A stretch of 64,000 bases of DNA from DASSBQ01 sp040981125 (GTDB lineage: Bacteria > Nitrospirota > Nitrospiria > Nitrospirales > Nitrospiraceae), in contig JANRMQ010000004.1 in the NCBI GenBank assembly GCA_040981125.1, positions 310,001-374,000 on the forward strand, read 5' to 3'. Shown in pieces: positions 1 through 8,057 of the stretch (positions are counted from its first letter, which is position 1; every line of letters begins with the position of its first letter). The translations under genes were made by a program, and so were the position numbers. The notes under the pieces are model-generated. The model saw nothing but the letters and a program-made list of their open reading frames with translations, was not told the DNA's origin and did not search any database.

Positions 1-1
1 C

Positions 2-415
2 ATGAAATTCGGCGGGGTCTTCCATGAAGTCCGAAAGGCCGGGGATAGATTCGAATTGGTTTATCAGAAGCGGTGGTTTCAATTTTTTAAGTACTCCGAC
101 GACCCCTTTCCCGCCGACGAACCGATTTATTGCTTTACGGCGGTCTTTGCGCCGGTGATGCTGGAAACGACGGTGTTTCATCATTGGTATCACAGGCCGG
201 ATAAGAGTGCGCCGTTCTCCAAGGTCGATCGAATTCCGATCCGAATTCAGGGAGGTCGTGAAGGGGGATACCGGGCCTACAGCGTGAAACAAGGGTTGTC
301 TCCGGGGGACTGGCGAGTGGATATCGAGGCGGAAGATGGCCGGGTGTTCGGCCGGATCCGCTTTACCGTCGAAACCGACCTGCCGTCTCAATCGCCCACG
401 ACCATCTTCTATTAG
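2..415 (+). CDS. DUF2914 domain protein, C-terminal part (probably 5'-truncated by window edge)
   Basis: The visible 137 residues match the DUF2914 type: a beta-rich domain whose end reads like SPGDWRVDIEAEDGRVFGRI followed by a final beta strand. Proteins with this domain usually carry extra N-terminal sequence, often membrane segments, so the true start probably lies before base 1; the ATG at base 2 may be internal. Function of the family is unknown. The gene reads toward the flavin reductase 70 bp downstream. No signal peptide can be judged because the start is not visible. Confidence 0.6.
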   Translation: MKFGGVFHEVRKAGDRFELVYQKRWFQFFKYSDDPFPADEPIYCFTAVFAPVMLETTVFHHWYHRPDKSAPFSKVDRIPIRIQGGREGGYRAYSVKQGLSPGDWRVDIEAEDGRVFGRIRFTVETDLPSQSPTTIFY

Positions 416-485
416 AACAGGCAGCCGGCAACAATGTGTTCGATGTGAGTCCTGACCCCTCTGGGCCCATGCGATTCCTCATGGT

Positions 486-1226
486 ATGGTGCAGGAAAGG
501 AGCAGCAAGCCGGCCCGGATGGAACTCTTTCACGCAGAAGTGGCCCGTATCAGCGATTTGACGCACGATGTGCGGGAGGTCGAGCTGCGGCTCATTGAGC
601 CGCGCGACATCCAATTCAAGGCCGGGCAGTTCATTTCCTTCGAGGCTCCATCAAGCGGCCGGTTTCCCTTCGTGTCCAGGCCCTACTCGATCGCCTCGCC
701 GCCAAGCCAATCGGATCATGTGACCCTCGTCTTCAACCTGGTGACCGGCGGTCCCGGCTCGACCTATCTCTACGGCCTGCGTGAAGGAGACAAGGTCCAG
801 TTCAAGGGTCCGGCTGGATCGTTCTATCTCAAGGACGACGGCCGCGATCTCCTGTTGGTGGCGACAGGGACCGGCATTGCCCCGCTTCGGTCCATGCTGC
901 TCGCGGAGTTGACCCGTGAGTCAGCCAGGCAGGTGATGTTGATCTGGGGATTGCGCTCGCAGCGGGACCTCTATTATCAATCCGAATTGGCCGGTCTTCG
1001 ACAGGCCCATCCACGCTTCTCCTGCACGATCACGCTGTCTCGCCCCGAGCCGGGCTGGGCGGGGCGCGAAGGGAGGGTGACGGCCGTCATTGAGCAAGAG
1101 ATCGCCTCGGTCAAGAATTTGTCGGTCTACCTCTGCGGCAATGGAGGGATGATCAAGGACGCGACGGCGGTTCTGAATGGGAAAGGGCTCTGCCCGATCC
1201 ACCGGGAGAAGTACTACGATGAGTGA
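486..1226 (+). CDS. FAD/NAD(P)-binding ferredoxin-reductase-type oxidoreductase
   Basis: 246 residues with the two domains of the ferredoxin-NADP reductase superfamily. The N-terminal beta barrel carries the FAD motif RPYSIA (about residues 66-71), and the C-terminal NAD(P) domain has GTGIAPLRS (about 128) and the late YLCGNGGMIKDA segment (about 215). There is no [2Fe-2S] or globin domain, so it would pass electrons between NAD(P)H and an unknown partner. ATG 486 is used; ATG 519 (residue 12) is possible, and an AAGGAG lies between them, so the start is uncertain. It converges on the zinc-ribbon gene with a 4-bp gap. Confidence 0.8.
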   Translation: MVQERSSKPARMELFHAEVARISDLTHDVREVELRLIEPRDIQFKAGQFISFEAPSSGRFPFVSRPYSIASPPSQSDHVTLVFNLVTGGPGSTYLYGLREGDKVQFKGPAGSFYLKDDGRDLLLVATGTGIAPLRSMLLAELTRESARQVMLIWGLRSQRDLYYQSELAGLRQAHPRFSCTITLSRPEPGWAGREGRVTAVIEQEIASVKNLSVYLCGNGGMIKDATAVLNGKGLCPIHREKYYDE

Positions 1227-1230
1227 CTCG

Positions 1231-1440
1231 CTACTCGGTCTGAGGCTTCGCCGCCTTGGTCGTGTGCTGGAAGATGCATTGGGGGCAGGTATAGTGGATG
1301 AATTGGCCGCCGGCCACGAGCCGTTTCCTCATCGGGACTTTGCACCAGGTGCAGAGTCGGTCGGGAATATCGGCGTGCGTCGTTCCCGCGGGTACCTGTT
1401 TATTGGCCGGCTGATCATCCATGGTCGGCATTCTCGCCAA
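1231..1440 (-). CDS. small zinc-ribbon-like protein
   Basis: A 69-residue basic protein with two Cys pairs, CTWC (about 30-33) and CPQC (about 53-56), the spacing expected of a small treble-clef or zinc-ribbon fold. Between them lies a basic stretch with MRKR. No further domain fits in this length. The Met at residue 7 is an alternative start. It sits alone on the minus strand, tail to tail with the flavin reductase. Nucleic-acid or protein binding is plausible but not shown by the sequence. Confidence 0.6.
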   Translation of the reverse strand: MARMPTMDDQPANKQVPAGTTHADIPDRLCTWCKVPMRKRLVAGGQFIHYTCPQCIFQHTTKAAKPQTE

Positions 1441-1479
1441 GCCGTCGTGAGTTTGTCAATGAGCGGATCATTGAAAAAG

Positions 1480-1508
1480 TGGACAGTCCGGGAAGCCTTG
1501 AGTATAGT
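1480..1508 (+). promoter_or_regulatory. sigma70-like promoter of the SpeD-like gene
   Basis: TGGACA (1480-1485) and TATAGT (1503-1508) are each one base off consensus and are separated by 17 bp. The predicted start of transcription lies about 45 bp before the SpeD-like coding start. Confidence 0.6.
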
Positions 1509-1561
1509 GCGGTTCATGAATCGTTCAACCACCCTTCACCACAGAAAGGATGCACAACCCC

Positions 1562-2005
1562 ATGCACAACGCCGACAGCGCCACGTCCGACGACATCTCG
1601 TCATCCTCAGCCAGGCTCTCCCAACCCACGATCCACGAAGATTCGGTCGGATCAGGGAAAGCCTGGGGACTGCTCACCTCGGTTGATCTCCAAGATTGCG
1701 ATCCGGATCGGATCCGGGATGCCAAATACATTGAACGCTATGTCATTGAGTTGTGCGAGTTGATTGGGATGACGCGATACGGCGCCTGCCAGGTGGTGCA
1801 TTTCGGCGAAGGCCGGGTAGCGGGGTACAGCATGGTTCAGCTGATTCAGACCTCTCTGATCAGCGGGCATTTTGCGAACGATACGAACAGCGCCTATCTC
1901 GATATTTTCAGCTGCAAAGGGTATGATCCCGCGGTCGTGGAAGAGTTTTCCAAAACCTTCTTCGGCGCGCGCCGATCCACCCATACGGCGCTGCTGCGAT
2001 ATTGA
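1562..2005 (+). CDS. SpeD-like protein (S-adenosylmethionine decarboxylase fold)
   Basis: 147 residues. After a Ser-rich N-terminal stretch of about 30 residues, the segment WGLLTSVDLQDCDPDRIRDA matches the opening of prokaryotic AdoMet decarboxylases. In Thermotoga-type SpeD the pyruvoyl-forming Ser63, His68 and Cys83 are spaced +5 and +20. Here S98, H103 and C118 have exactly that spacing (TSLISGH, then DIFSCKG). The usual Glu before the serine is Thr, and the His after it is Leu. It may be a decarboxylase with altered substrate or a non-canonical SpeD; no spermidine synthase lies nearby. ATG 1562 is chosen because AGAAAGGA ends at 1550, which excludes the in-frame ATG at 1550. Confidence 0.7.
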   Translation: MHNADSATSDDISSSSARLSQPTIHEDSVGSGKAWGLLTSVDLQDCDPDRIRDAKYIERYVIELCELIGMTRYGACQVVHFGEGRVAGYSMVQLIQTSLISGHFANDTNSAYLDIFSCKGYDPAVVEEFSKTFFGARRSTHTALLRY

Positions 2006-2388
2006 GCAAGGTCTACGACCAGGGTACACTCTCTCCAGACGTGATGGACGAACAAAAAGAGAAAACAGTCGAAGATTTTTTTCGGTTGTTGCCGGGCAAA
2101 TTCGATCCCGAGGCGGCCGAAGGAATGGACGCTGTATATCAGTTCGACCTGAGCGGGGCACAGGGGGGACAGTACTATTTGCAGATTAATGAGGGGGCCT
2201 GCCGGGTGACGCGCGGTTCGCATCCTGAGCCGCACGTCACCCTGTCCCTCTCGGGAGAAGACTGCGTGCGGGTCTTGAACGGGCAATTGAACGGGCCGGC
2301 CGTTGCCATGTCGGGGCGGCTCCGCATCAGCGGAGACATGGGCTTGGCGTTGCAGTTGGGGGCGTTGTTCCCGAGCCTGCGCCGGTAG
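2002..2388 (+). CDS. SCP2 sterol-binding-domain protein
   Basis: 128 residues resembling the SCP2/sterol-transfer domain: a helix starting near TVEDFFRLLPGKFDPE, a central beta sheet with YQFDLSGAQGG, and the late pattern LNGQLNGPAVAMSGRLRISGD that is typical of the family's lipid-binding tunnel. Small bacterial members bind hydrophobic ligands or serve as accessory domains. TTG 2002 would overlap the SpeD-like stop by 4 nt; ATG 2044 is an alternative that keeps the whole domain. It is probably co-transcribed with the SpeD-like gene. Its stop is followed directly by an inverted-repeat element. Confidence 0.7.
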   Translation: MSKVYDQGTLSPDVMDEQKEKTVEDFFRLLPGKFDPEAAEGMDAVYQFDLSGAQGGQYYLQINEGACRVTRGSHPEPHVTLSLSGEDCVRVLNGQLNGPAVAMSGRLRISGDMGLALQLGALFPSLRR

Positions 2389-2390
2389 TC

Positions 2391-2514
2391 CGGGAGGTTG
2401 AAAATGTCCGCCAGCTTTGTTCTCGCCGCGCTTAGAGGCTCAACGTACGGAAAGGAGTACGCTTCGCCTCCTCGCTTGCTGCGGCCTCGCTGGACAGCCA
2501 TTTTGAACCTCCCG
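2391..2514. repeat. terminal-inverted-repeat element, copy A (124 bp)
   Basis: The ends CGGGAGGTTGAAAATG (2391-2406) and CATTTTGAACCTCCCG (2499-2514) are inverted repeats matching at 15 of 16 positions. An internal hairpin CGTAC (2444-2448)/GTACG (2457-2461) lies in the middle. The sequence is homologous, in inverted orientation, to the longer copy at 5731-6014. It starts 2 bp after the SCP2 gene's stop codon and fills most of the gap between two convergent genes. No transposase; it resembles a MITE or REP-type element. Confidence 0.75.
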
Positions 2515-2551
2515 TGAAGATCGATTCCATCGACATAGTCGGGTAGGATTG

Positions 2552-5500
2552 TCAGGGTTGCGCGGCCAGCGCCCCTGGCTCCTGATCAATCAGTTCCTTG
2601 GCCGGCCGCGGGAACCGTTCCTCTAGAATCATATAGACGGTCGGCACGAGAAAGAGCGTCAGCAGGGTTGAAACCGTCAACCCGCCCACCACCGCGCGAG
2701 CGAGCGGCGCGTTGGTTTCTCCGCCCGTCCCGAGGCCCAGCGCCATGGGAAACAATCCAACGACGGTGGCGAATGAGGTCATGAGAATCGGCCGAAGCCT
2801 CGTCCTGGCCGCCGTGACGACGGATTCGCGCAACGGCACCCCCCTTCGTCTCAGCACATTCGTATAGTCCACCAGTAGGACGCCGTTTGAGACGACGATG
2901 CCGAGCATCATGATCACTCCCATCATCGAGGTGGTCGATAAGGTCGTCCCCGTCAGGAACAGGATAAGGATGACGCCCGGGATGCCCATGGGCACCGAGA
3001 ACATGATGATGAACGGGTCCACCAGCGATTTGAACTGCGCCGCCATGACCATGTAGACCAGGATCAGCGCGAGGATGCTGGCGAAGATGAGCCCCGCGAA
3101 GGTTTCGCGCTGCTGCTGGATCTGTCCGGCCAACCGGATGCTGAACCCCGGCGGCATCTGGAGCTCGGCAAAGCTTGCTTCGAGGTCGGTGGCGATGGAC
3201 CCAAGGTCGCGGTTCACCGGGTTTGCCGTAATGTGCACCACCCGCTGAAAATATTTCCGCTCAATCTTCACCGGGCCGGCGTTGAGTTTCAACGACGCGA
3301 CGTTTCTCAGCAGGACCGGCTCGCCGGCCTTCGTCGTCAGCAGTATATTCTCGAGATCGCTCAGGTCTTTTCGGTGCTCTTCCGCGAGCCAGGCGCTGAT
3401 GTAATATTCATTCCCGTTCTGCGGATCGGTGTAGATGATCGGATCGGTCTGCCCGTTGCCGTTCAAGGAGTACAGCACGGCATTGGCGACATCGGTTTCG
3501 CTGATGCCCAAGAGCGCCGCCTTTTCACGGTCCACCACGACGTTGACTTCGGGGTAATTCTCCTCGCGGCTGACCTCGATATCAGCCAGACCCTCCGTCT
3601 TGTGCATCACTTCCTGAACTTGCGCGATCACCGTGCGTGCCCTCTCGAAGTCATAGCCGTAGATTTCGACATCGACCGATTTCTGCGACCCGAAACTGGT
3701 CACGCGCTTCACCAGCCCGCCCGGATCGAAAAACATCGCGACGCCGGGAAAGAGCCGGATGATCTTGGGCCGCACCTCGTTCATGACATCCACTTGGGTC
3801 CGTGTCCGCTTCGCGGGGGGTGTGAGATACACCGAGATGACCGACGTGTGCGGTCCGGTGTTGGGATTGAAGAGCGACGAGCGCCCTTGCGCCAGGACTC
3901 CGGTGCTCGAGACGATCGTATCGAGTTCGTGGGGCGGGATATTCTCGCGCAATACCCGCTCGACTTCCGCGACTTGTTGTTCCGTTTTCTCGACCCGCTG
4001 TCCCACCGGCGCCCGGAGGACAATCCGGAATTGGCTTTCGTCCGAGACAGGCAGAAATTCGCTTCCTAGCAGGGGGACGAGCGTGAGGGACCCGGCGAAA
4101 ATCACGATGACGCCGAGGATCAGCACGCGCCGGTGCCGCAGAATCCATTCCAGGCTCTCTTCGTAACTTTGATCCAACGCCTCATAGCGCCGACGGCTCC
4201 ATTCCATGATGCGGACAAACCAGGCGGGCATGGAGCGGTGGGCCTCTTGTTCGGGCTTCAAAAATTTGTAGCACAGGGCCGGGGTGACGGTGCGGGACAC
4301 GAAGAACGAGGTGAACAAGGCGATCGCAATCGTGAGGGTCAGCGGAATCAAGAGTAGGCGGCCGATCCCGACGACAAAGAAAATCGGGAGAAACACCACG
4401 ACCGTTGTCACCGTGGAGGCGAAGATCGGCATGGCCACTTCGCGCGCCGCGTTGACGATGGCGGTCCATCGGTTGCTGTCCTCGTTCAGATGGCGCTGAA
4501 TGTTTTCCAACTCCACGATCGAGTCGTCTACGAGCCGGCCGATGCCGAGCGCCAGCCCGCCGAGCGTGAAGACATTCAGCGTCTGCCCGGTGAAGTACAG
4601 GACGATAAAGGTAACGAGGATCGACAAGGGAATCGCCACGGAGATGATCAATGTGCTCGTGAGGTTCCGAAGGAAGACCAGGATCACGGCCGCCGCCAGG
4701 AGCGAACCGTGGAGTGCCTGCTCGATCAGATTTTGGATTGATTGCCGGATGTACAGGGATTGATCGAACGAGATGCCCAGTTGAACGCCGGGCGGGATGC
4801 CGATCATCTGGGGTAAGGCCTTCCGCAGGGCATCGACCACTTCGACCGTGTTGGCGATCGGTTGCTTGTTGACGCGCAGGTAGACGGACCGTTTGCCGTC
4901 GGTCCGCACGATATTTGTCTGGATATCGGACGAATCAGACACGGTCGCCAGATCGCGCACTCTGACGGGACTCCCGCGGGAATCAATCTTGACGACCACA
5001 TCCGCGATCGGCTCGACCGTCTTGAACTGGTTGTTCGTAAACACGTTGTAATCGAGGTTGCCGGCCTTGATGTCTCCGGACGGCAGGATCAAGTTGGCGG
5101 CTTTCACCGCCTTCACCACGTCGAGGATGGAGAGTCCCCGCGCCTGAAGCAGAGCCGGGTCGAGGTTGATGTTGATCTGCCGGACCTTGCCTCCTTCGAC
5201 CGTCGCCGCCGCCACGTTGGCGATTTGCTCGATCTGCGGCGCGATCGTATTGAAGGCCAGATCGTACAGAGCCCGTTCATCCAGGTCGCTGCCGGCGACG
5301 GTGACGAAGGCGACGGGGATATTGGAGACATCAAACTTGACGATGAACGGCTGTAAAATGCCGGGTGGCAGGCTGTTGAGGATCTGCGTAATCCGCTGCA
5401 TCACCTCCATTTGACCGATATTGATGTCGGCGCCCCAGTTGAACCAGACCTGCACGGCGCCGATGCCTTGTTTCGAGAATGATTCCACATGCTCCACGTT

Positions 5501-5725
5501 CGAGGCCGAACTGACGGCCTTCTCGATGGGATAGACCACGCTCTGTTCGATGTCGAGCGGCGGCGCGCCTTTATAGATCACGCCGACAAAGGCGACGGGG
5601 ACCTGAATATTGGGGAAGAGATCGACCGGAAGCCGTTGCAGGGAGGTTATGCCCAACACGACCATGGCCAGCGACAGCATCAAAATGCCGATGCGGTTCC
5701 TGAGCGCGAGAAGGGTCAGCCACAT
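2552..5725 (-). CDS. RND multidrug/solute efflux pump, HAE-1 (AcrB-like) family
   Basis: 1057 residues, the normal size for an RND inner-membrane pump. It has an N-terminal membrane helix, a large periplasmic loop (PVDLFPNIQVP, about 33-43), a TM4 region with the proton-relay Asp pair in GRLVDDSIVELEN, a second periplasmic half, and C-terminal TM segments with a GVILILFLTGTT-like stretch. It would export substrates from periplasm or membrane using proton influx. It lies downstream of a matching adaptor and TetR regulator, but a 284-bp repeat element is inserted before it and ends 5 bp from its ATG, so its ribosome site comes from that element. No TolC-type outer-membrane gene is in the window. 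Confidence 0.93.
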   Translation of the reverse strand: MWLTLLALRNRIGILMLSLAMVVLGITSLQRLPVDLFPNIQVPVAFVGVIYKGAPPLDIEQSVVYPIEKAVSSASNVEHVESFSKQGIGAVQVWFNWGADINIGQMEVMQRITQILNSLPPGILQPFIVKFDVSNIPVAFVTVAGSDLDERALYDLAFNTIAPQIEQIANVAAATVEGGKVRQININLDPALLQARGLSILDVVKAVKAANLILPSGDIKAGNLDYNVFTNNQFKTVEPIADVVVKIDSRGSPVRVRDLATVSDSSDIQTNIVRTDGKRSVYLRVNKQPIANTVEVVDALRKALPQMIGIPPGVQLGISFDQSLYIRQSIQNLIEQALHGSLLAAAVILVFLRNLTSTLIISVAIPLSILVTFIVLYFTGQTLNVFTLGGLALGIGRLVDDSIVELENIQRHLNEDSNRWTAIVNAAREVAMPIFASTVTTVVVFLPIFFVVGIGRLLLIPLTLTIAIALFTSFFVSRTVTPALCYKFLKPEQEAHRSMPAWFVRIMEWSRRRYEALDQSYEESLEWILRHRRVLILGVIVIFAGSLTLVPLLGSEFLPVSDESQFRIVLRAPVGQRVEKTEQQVAEVERVLRENIPPHELDTIVSSTGVLAQGRSSLFNPNTGPHTSVISVYLTPPAKRTRTQVDVMNEVRPKIIRLFPGVAMFFDPGGLVKRVTSFGSQKSVDVEIYGYDFERARTVIAQVQEVMHKTEGLADIEVSREENYPEVNVVVDREKAALLGISETDVANAVLYSLNGNGQTDPIIYTDPQNGNEYYISAWLAEEHRKDLSDLENILLTTKAGEPVLLRNVASLKLNAGPVKIERKYFQRVVHITANPVNRDLGSIATDLEASFAELQMPPGFSIRLAGQIQQQRETFAGLIFASILALILVYMVMAAQFKSLVDPFIIMFSVPMGIPGVILILFLTGTTLSTTSMMGVIMMLGIVVSNGVLLVDYTNVLRRRGVPLRESVVTAARTRLRPILMTSFATVVGLFPMALGLGTGGETNAPLARAVVGGLTVSTLLTLFLVPTVYMILEERFPRPAKELIDQEPGALAAQP

Positions 5726-5730
5726 ACTTC

Positions 5731-6014
5731 TAACAGGCTGTTGAAAAACTATTTGGAAGGCTGTCGAAGGCCGACTGCTCGATTGTCTCGGATGACGGAA
5801 GACAATCGCGCAGGATGGTCAAAAAGGCCGTCCAGCGAGGCCAGGCTCGTGCACGCCGGCGAGTCGGTGAGCCGGCAGTGTCCTGGAGGCGAAGCGTCGT
5901 CATTCTTACCCACCCGCCCCGAGCCTGCCGAGACAGGCTCTGTGCCCGTGGTCGTACGTTGAGCCTCTGAGCGACGAGAGAACAAAGCCGGCGGACTTTT
6001 TCAACATCCTGCTA
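5731..6014. repeat. terminal-inverted-repeat element, copy B (284 bp)
   Basis: The left end TAACAGGCTGTTGAAAAA (5731-5748) and right end TTTTTCAACATCCTGCTA (5997-6014) are inverted repeats with 16 of 18 matches. The interior shares long stretches with copy A in reverse orientation, for example the block around GAGGCTCAACGTACG and the block around CCTCGCTGGAC. The right end supplies the stop codon of the adaptor gene, and the left end lies just before the pump's start codon. No coding capacity for a transposase. Confidence 0.75.
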
Positions 6015-7184
6015 CAGCGGTTGCGCTTGCACGGCCATGCCGTCGCTGACCAGATCTTTTCCCGAGACGATGACCTGCTCGTCGCCACCCAAGCCCTTGG
6101 TCACTTCCACCCGGTTGTCTACACGGCTGCCCAGTTCAACCGGCACTTGATGGGCTTTGCCTTCTTTGACGACGTACACATATTGAAACTCTTCGAGGCG
6201 GCTGACCGCATCGAGGGGGATCTGGACGGCATTGACGCGCCGGTCCACGAGGACCTCGACCCGGGCGAACATGCCGCCTTTCAGGAGATGGTCCTTGTTG
6301 GGCAGATCCACTTCCACGGTCATTGTTCGAGTCGCCCGGTTGAGGGCCTGGACAATTCGGGTCACCGTGCCTTCGAAAATCCGATTCGGATAGGCTTCCG
6401 CCCGGATTTCAGCGCGCTGGCCGATCCGCACGAGCGGGACATCTTTCTCCACGACCTCGATCAACGTGCGCACCGTCTCCACGTCGTGCAGGCTCAGGAT
6501 GCCGCGGGACATCGTGGAAGTGCTCGCCGTGGCTCCGCTCACGTAGGAACCGGGGTCGAGATTCCGCTCGGCGACATAGCCGGCAAACGGCGCCCGAATA
6601 TAGGAATAGGCCAGATTCGTCTCCGCTTGGGCGAGGGCCACTTCCATCTGTTTCACCTGGGCGCGCAACGAGTCGTGGAGGGCCAGTGCGCCGTCATAGT
6701 TGACTTGCGCGGTGTCGAGGTCCTGCTGGGAGACGAATTCGTCTTTGATCAGCGTTTGCATGCGATTCAAGGTCAGCTTGGCATTACGGACCGCCGCGTC
6801 CTGTTGGACCACTTTGGCGCGGGCGGATACCAGGTTGGCCTTGGCTTGATTGACCGCATGGATAAAATCGGTATGGTCGATTTCGACTAAGAGTTGATTG
6901 GCTGTCACCAGATCTCCCTTATCCACATAGATCTTGGCGATGTAGCCGTCGACGCGGGAGAAGATATTGACCAATTGATTCGGGATCAGATCGGCCGTGT
7001 ACGAGAGCCGGACATCCAGATCCTGCTTGATCGGTACGGCGATGCCGACCGTGACGACACGACTCTTGCGGGCATCGGTTTTCGCTCCGCTGCTCAGGCG
7101 GAAGACCACCAGAGCGGTCAGGGCAAAGAAAATGATGACTCCCAAGGTAACCAGCGGATGTTGCTTCACCGGATTCAGCGACAC
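6012..7184 (-). CDS. RND efflux periplasmic adaptor (membrane-fusion protein)
   Basis: 390 residues with the HlyD/AcrA adaptor order: one N-terminal membrane helix (about 12-30), a lipoyl half-motif (YIAKIYVDKGDLVTANQLL, about 93-111), a long alpha-hairpin with QAKANLVSARAKV, the second lipoyl half (YIRAPFAGYVAERNLDPGSY), a beta-barrel domain and a membrane-proximal domain. It would link the inner-membrane pump at 2552-5725 to an outer-membrane channel. The first 10 nt overlap the end of the tetR gene, so the two are probably translated together. Its stop codon is the terminal base triplet of repeat copy B. Confidence 0.93.
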   Translation of the reverse strand: MSLNPVKQHPLVTLGVIIFFALTALVVFRLSSGAKTDARKSRVVTVGIAVPIKQDLDVRLSYTADLIPNQLVNIFSRVDGYIAKIYVDKGDLVTANQLLVEIDHTDFIHAVNQAKANLVSARAKVVQQDAAVRNAKLTLNRMQTLIKDEFVSQQDLDTAQVNYDGALALHDSLRAQVKQMEVALAQAETNLAYSYIRAPFAGYVAERNLDPGSYVSGATASTSTMSRGILSLHDVETVRTLIEVVEKDVPLVRIGQRAEIRAEAYPNRIFEGTVTRIVQALNRATRTMTVEVDLPNKDHLLKGGMFARVEVLVDRRVNAVQIPLDAVSRLEEFQYVYVVKEGKAHQVPVELGSRVDNRVEVTKGLGGDEQVIVSGKDLVSDGMAVQAQPL

Positions 7185-7876
7185 GGAGCCCTCTCCTTCC
7201 GGCCTCGTGGACGATCGTGCGCCAAGCCTTTGAGAAACAATTCCACGTACGTGGCGACCGCGTCCGCATGGGATCGGTGCATCGGAATCCGATAAATCTC
7301 GTGCAGCAAGCGATGGTGGACGACCATGCCGATGAAGGCTCGGGCGGCCAACAAAGGATCGACGGAGCGGAAGGCTCCTTCCCGGATTCTTGTTTTGATA
7401 TAGCCGGCCAAGTAGTCGTTAATGATTCGGTGTTGCTTGCTGAAGAACATGTCGGCCAACTCATGACCCTCCAGCCCGCTGAACAGGAGCAGGCGAAGCA
7501 TCGTCGGATCGGCGCCGGGACGGATGCGATAATTTGCGATTAATGAGAACAGCCGTTCGTCGTCGCGCTTGCGTGCGACCTCGTCGATCGCCTCTACGAG
7601 CGCATTGAGATTCGCCTTTTCGGCGAGAATGGCGGCATAGAGGGCGCGTTTGGTCGGAAAATACTTGAAGAGCAGCGCCTCGCTGACCCCGGCGGCCTTG
7701 GCGATTTCCTTTGTAGTGGTCCCCCGGAATCCCCGTGCGGCAAAGAGGGTTGTGGCGGCGGCGATCAGGTTGGCTTGACGGGTGTGACCGGAGGGCGAGC
7801 CGTCCTGACTCCGACGCGGCATCGGAATCCGACGAAAATGAGCGGTGGCCGCGGCAATTTTCGCGCGATCTGGCAT
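7175..7876 (-). CDS. TetR/AcrR family transcriptional regulator
   Basis: 233 residues. The N-terminal DNA-binding domain has the helix-turn-helix TTKEIAKAAGVSEALLFKYF (about 54-73), followed by an all-helical ligand domain (about 80-215) of normal TetR length. A shorter form starting at Met19 is possible and would keep the full domain. It is the first gene of an operon with the RND adaptor (10-nt overlap) and pump, so it most likely represses its own efflux operon until a ligand binds. A perfect palindrome 15 bp upstream is the probable operator. Confidence 0.9.
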   Translation of the reverse strand: MPDRAKIAAATAHFRRIPMPRRSQDGSPSGHTRQANLIAAATTLFAARGFRGTTTKEIAKAAGVSEALLFKYFPTKRALYAAILAEKANLNALVEAIDEVARKRDDERLFSLIANYRIRPGADPTMLRLLLFSGLEGHELADMFFSKQHRIINDYLAGYIKTRIREGAFRSVDPLLAARAFIGMVVHHRLLHEIYRIPMHRSHADAVATYVELFLKGLAHDRPRGRKERAPCR

Positions 7877-7891
7877 CGCAATCCGGCAGTG

Positions 7892-7909
7892 AGTGAGTGG
7901 TTACTCACT
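7892..7909. promoter_or_regulatory. probable TetR operator
   Basis: AGTGAGT (7892-7898), a 4-bp spacer, then ACTCACT (7903-7909): a perfect 7-bp inverted repeat centred about 25 bp before the tetR start codon. This placement suits autorepression of the tetR-adaptor-pump operon. Confidence 0.65.
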
Positions 7910-8057
7910 ACCGTACCATGCAATACCGAAAAATCACAAGAATGAGAGAGGAGTCGTCGGTCCTGGCACGTAGGGGCTCGCCAGGTGAGGATAAGCCTTA
8001 AGGAACACGCGGTGAACCGATTGTGAGGAAAGCGGATCGCGGCAGGGAAGGCGTTAG

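Noticed and set aside
3233..4069. 278-codon open frame antisense to the RND pump
   Set aside because: Composition and position show it is a shadow of the pump gene.
5749..5985. Short open frames inside repeat copy B
   Set aside because: They run through the inverted-repeat element and do not resemble a transposase or any domain.
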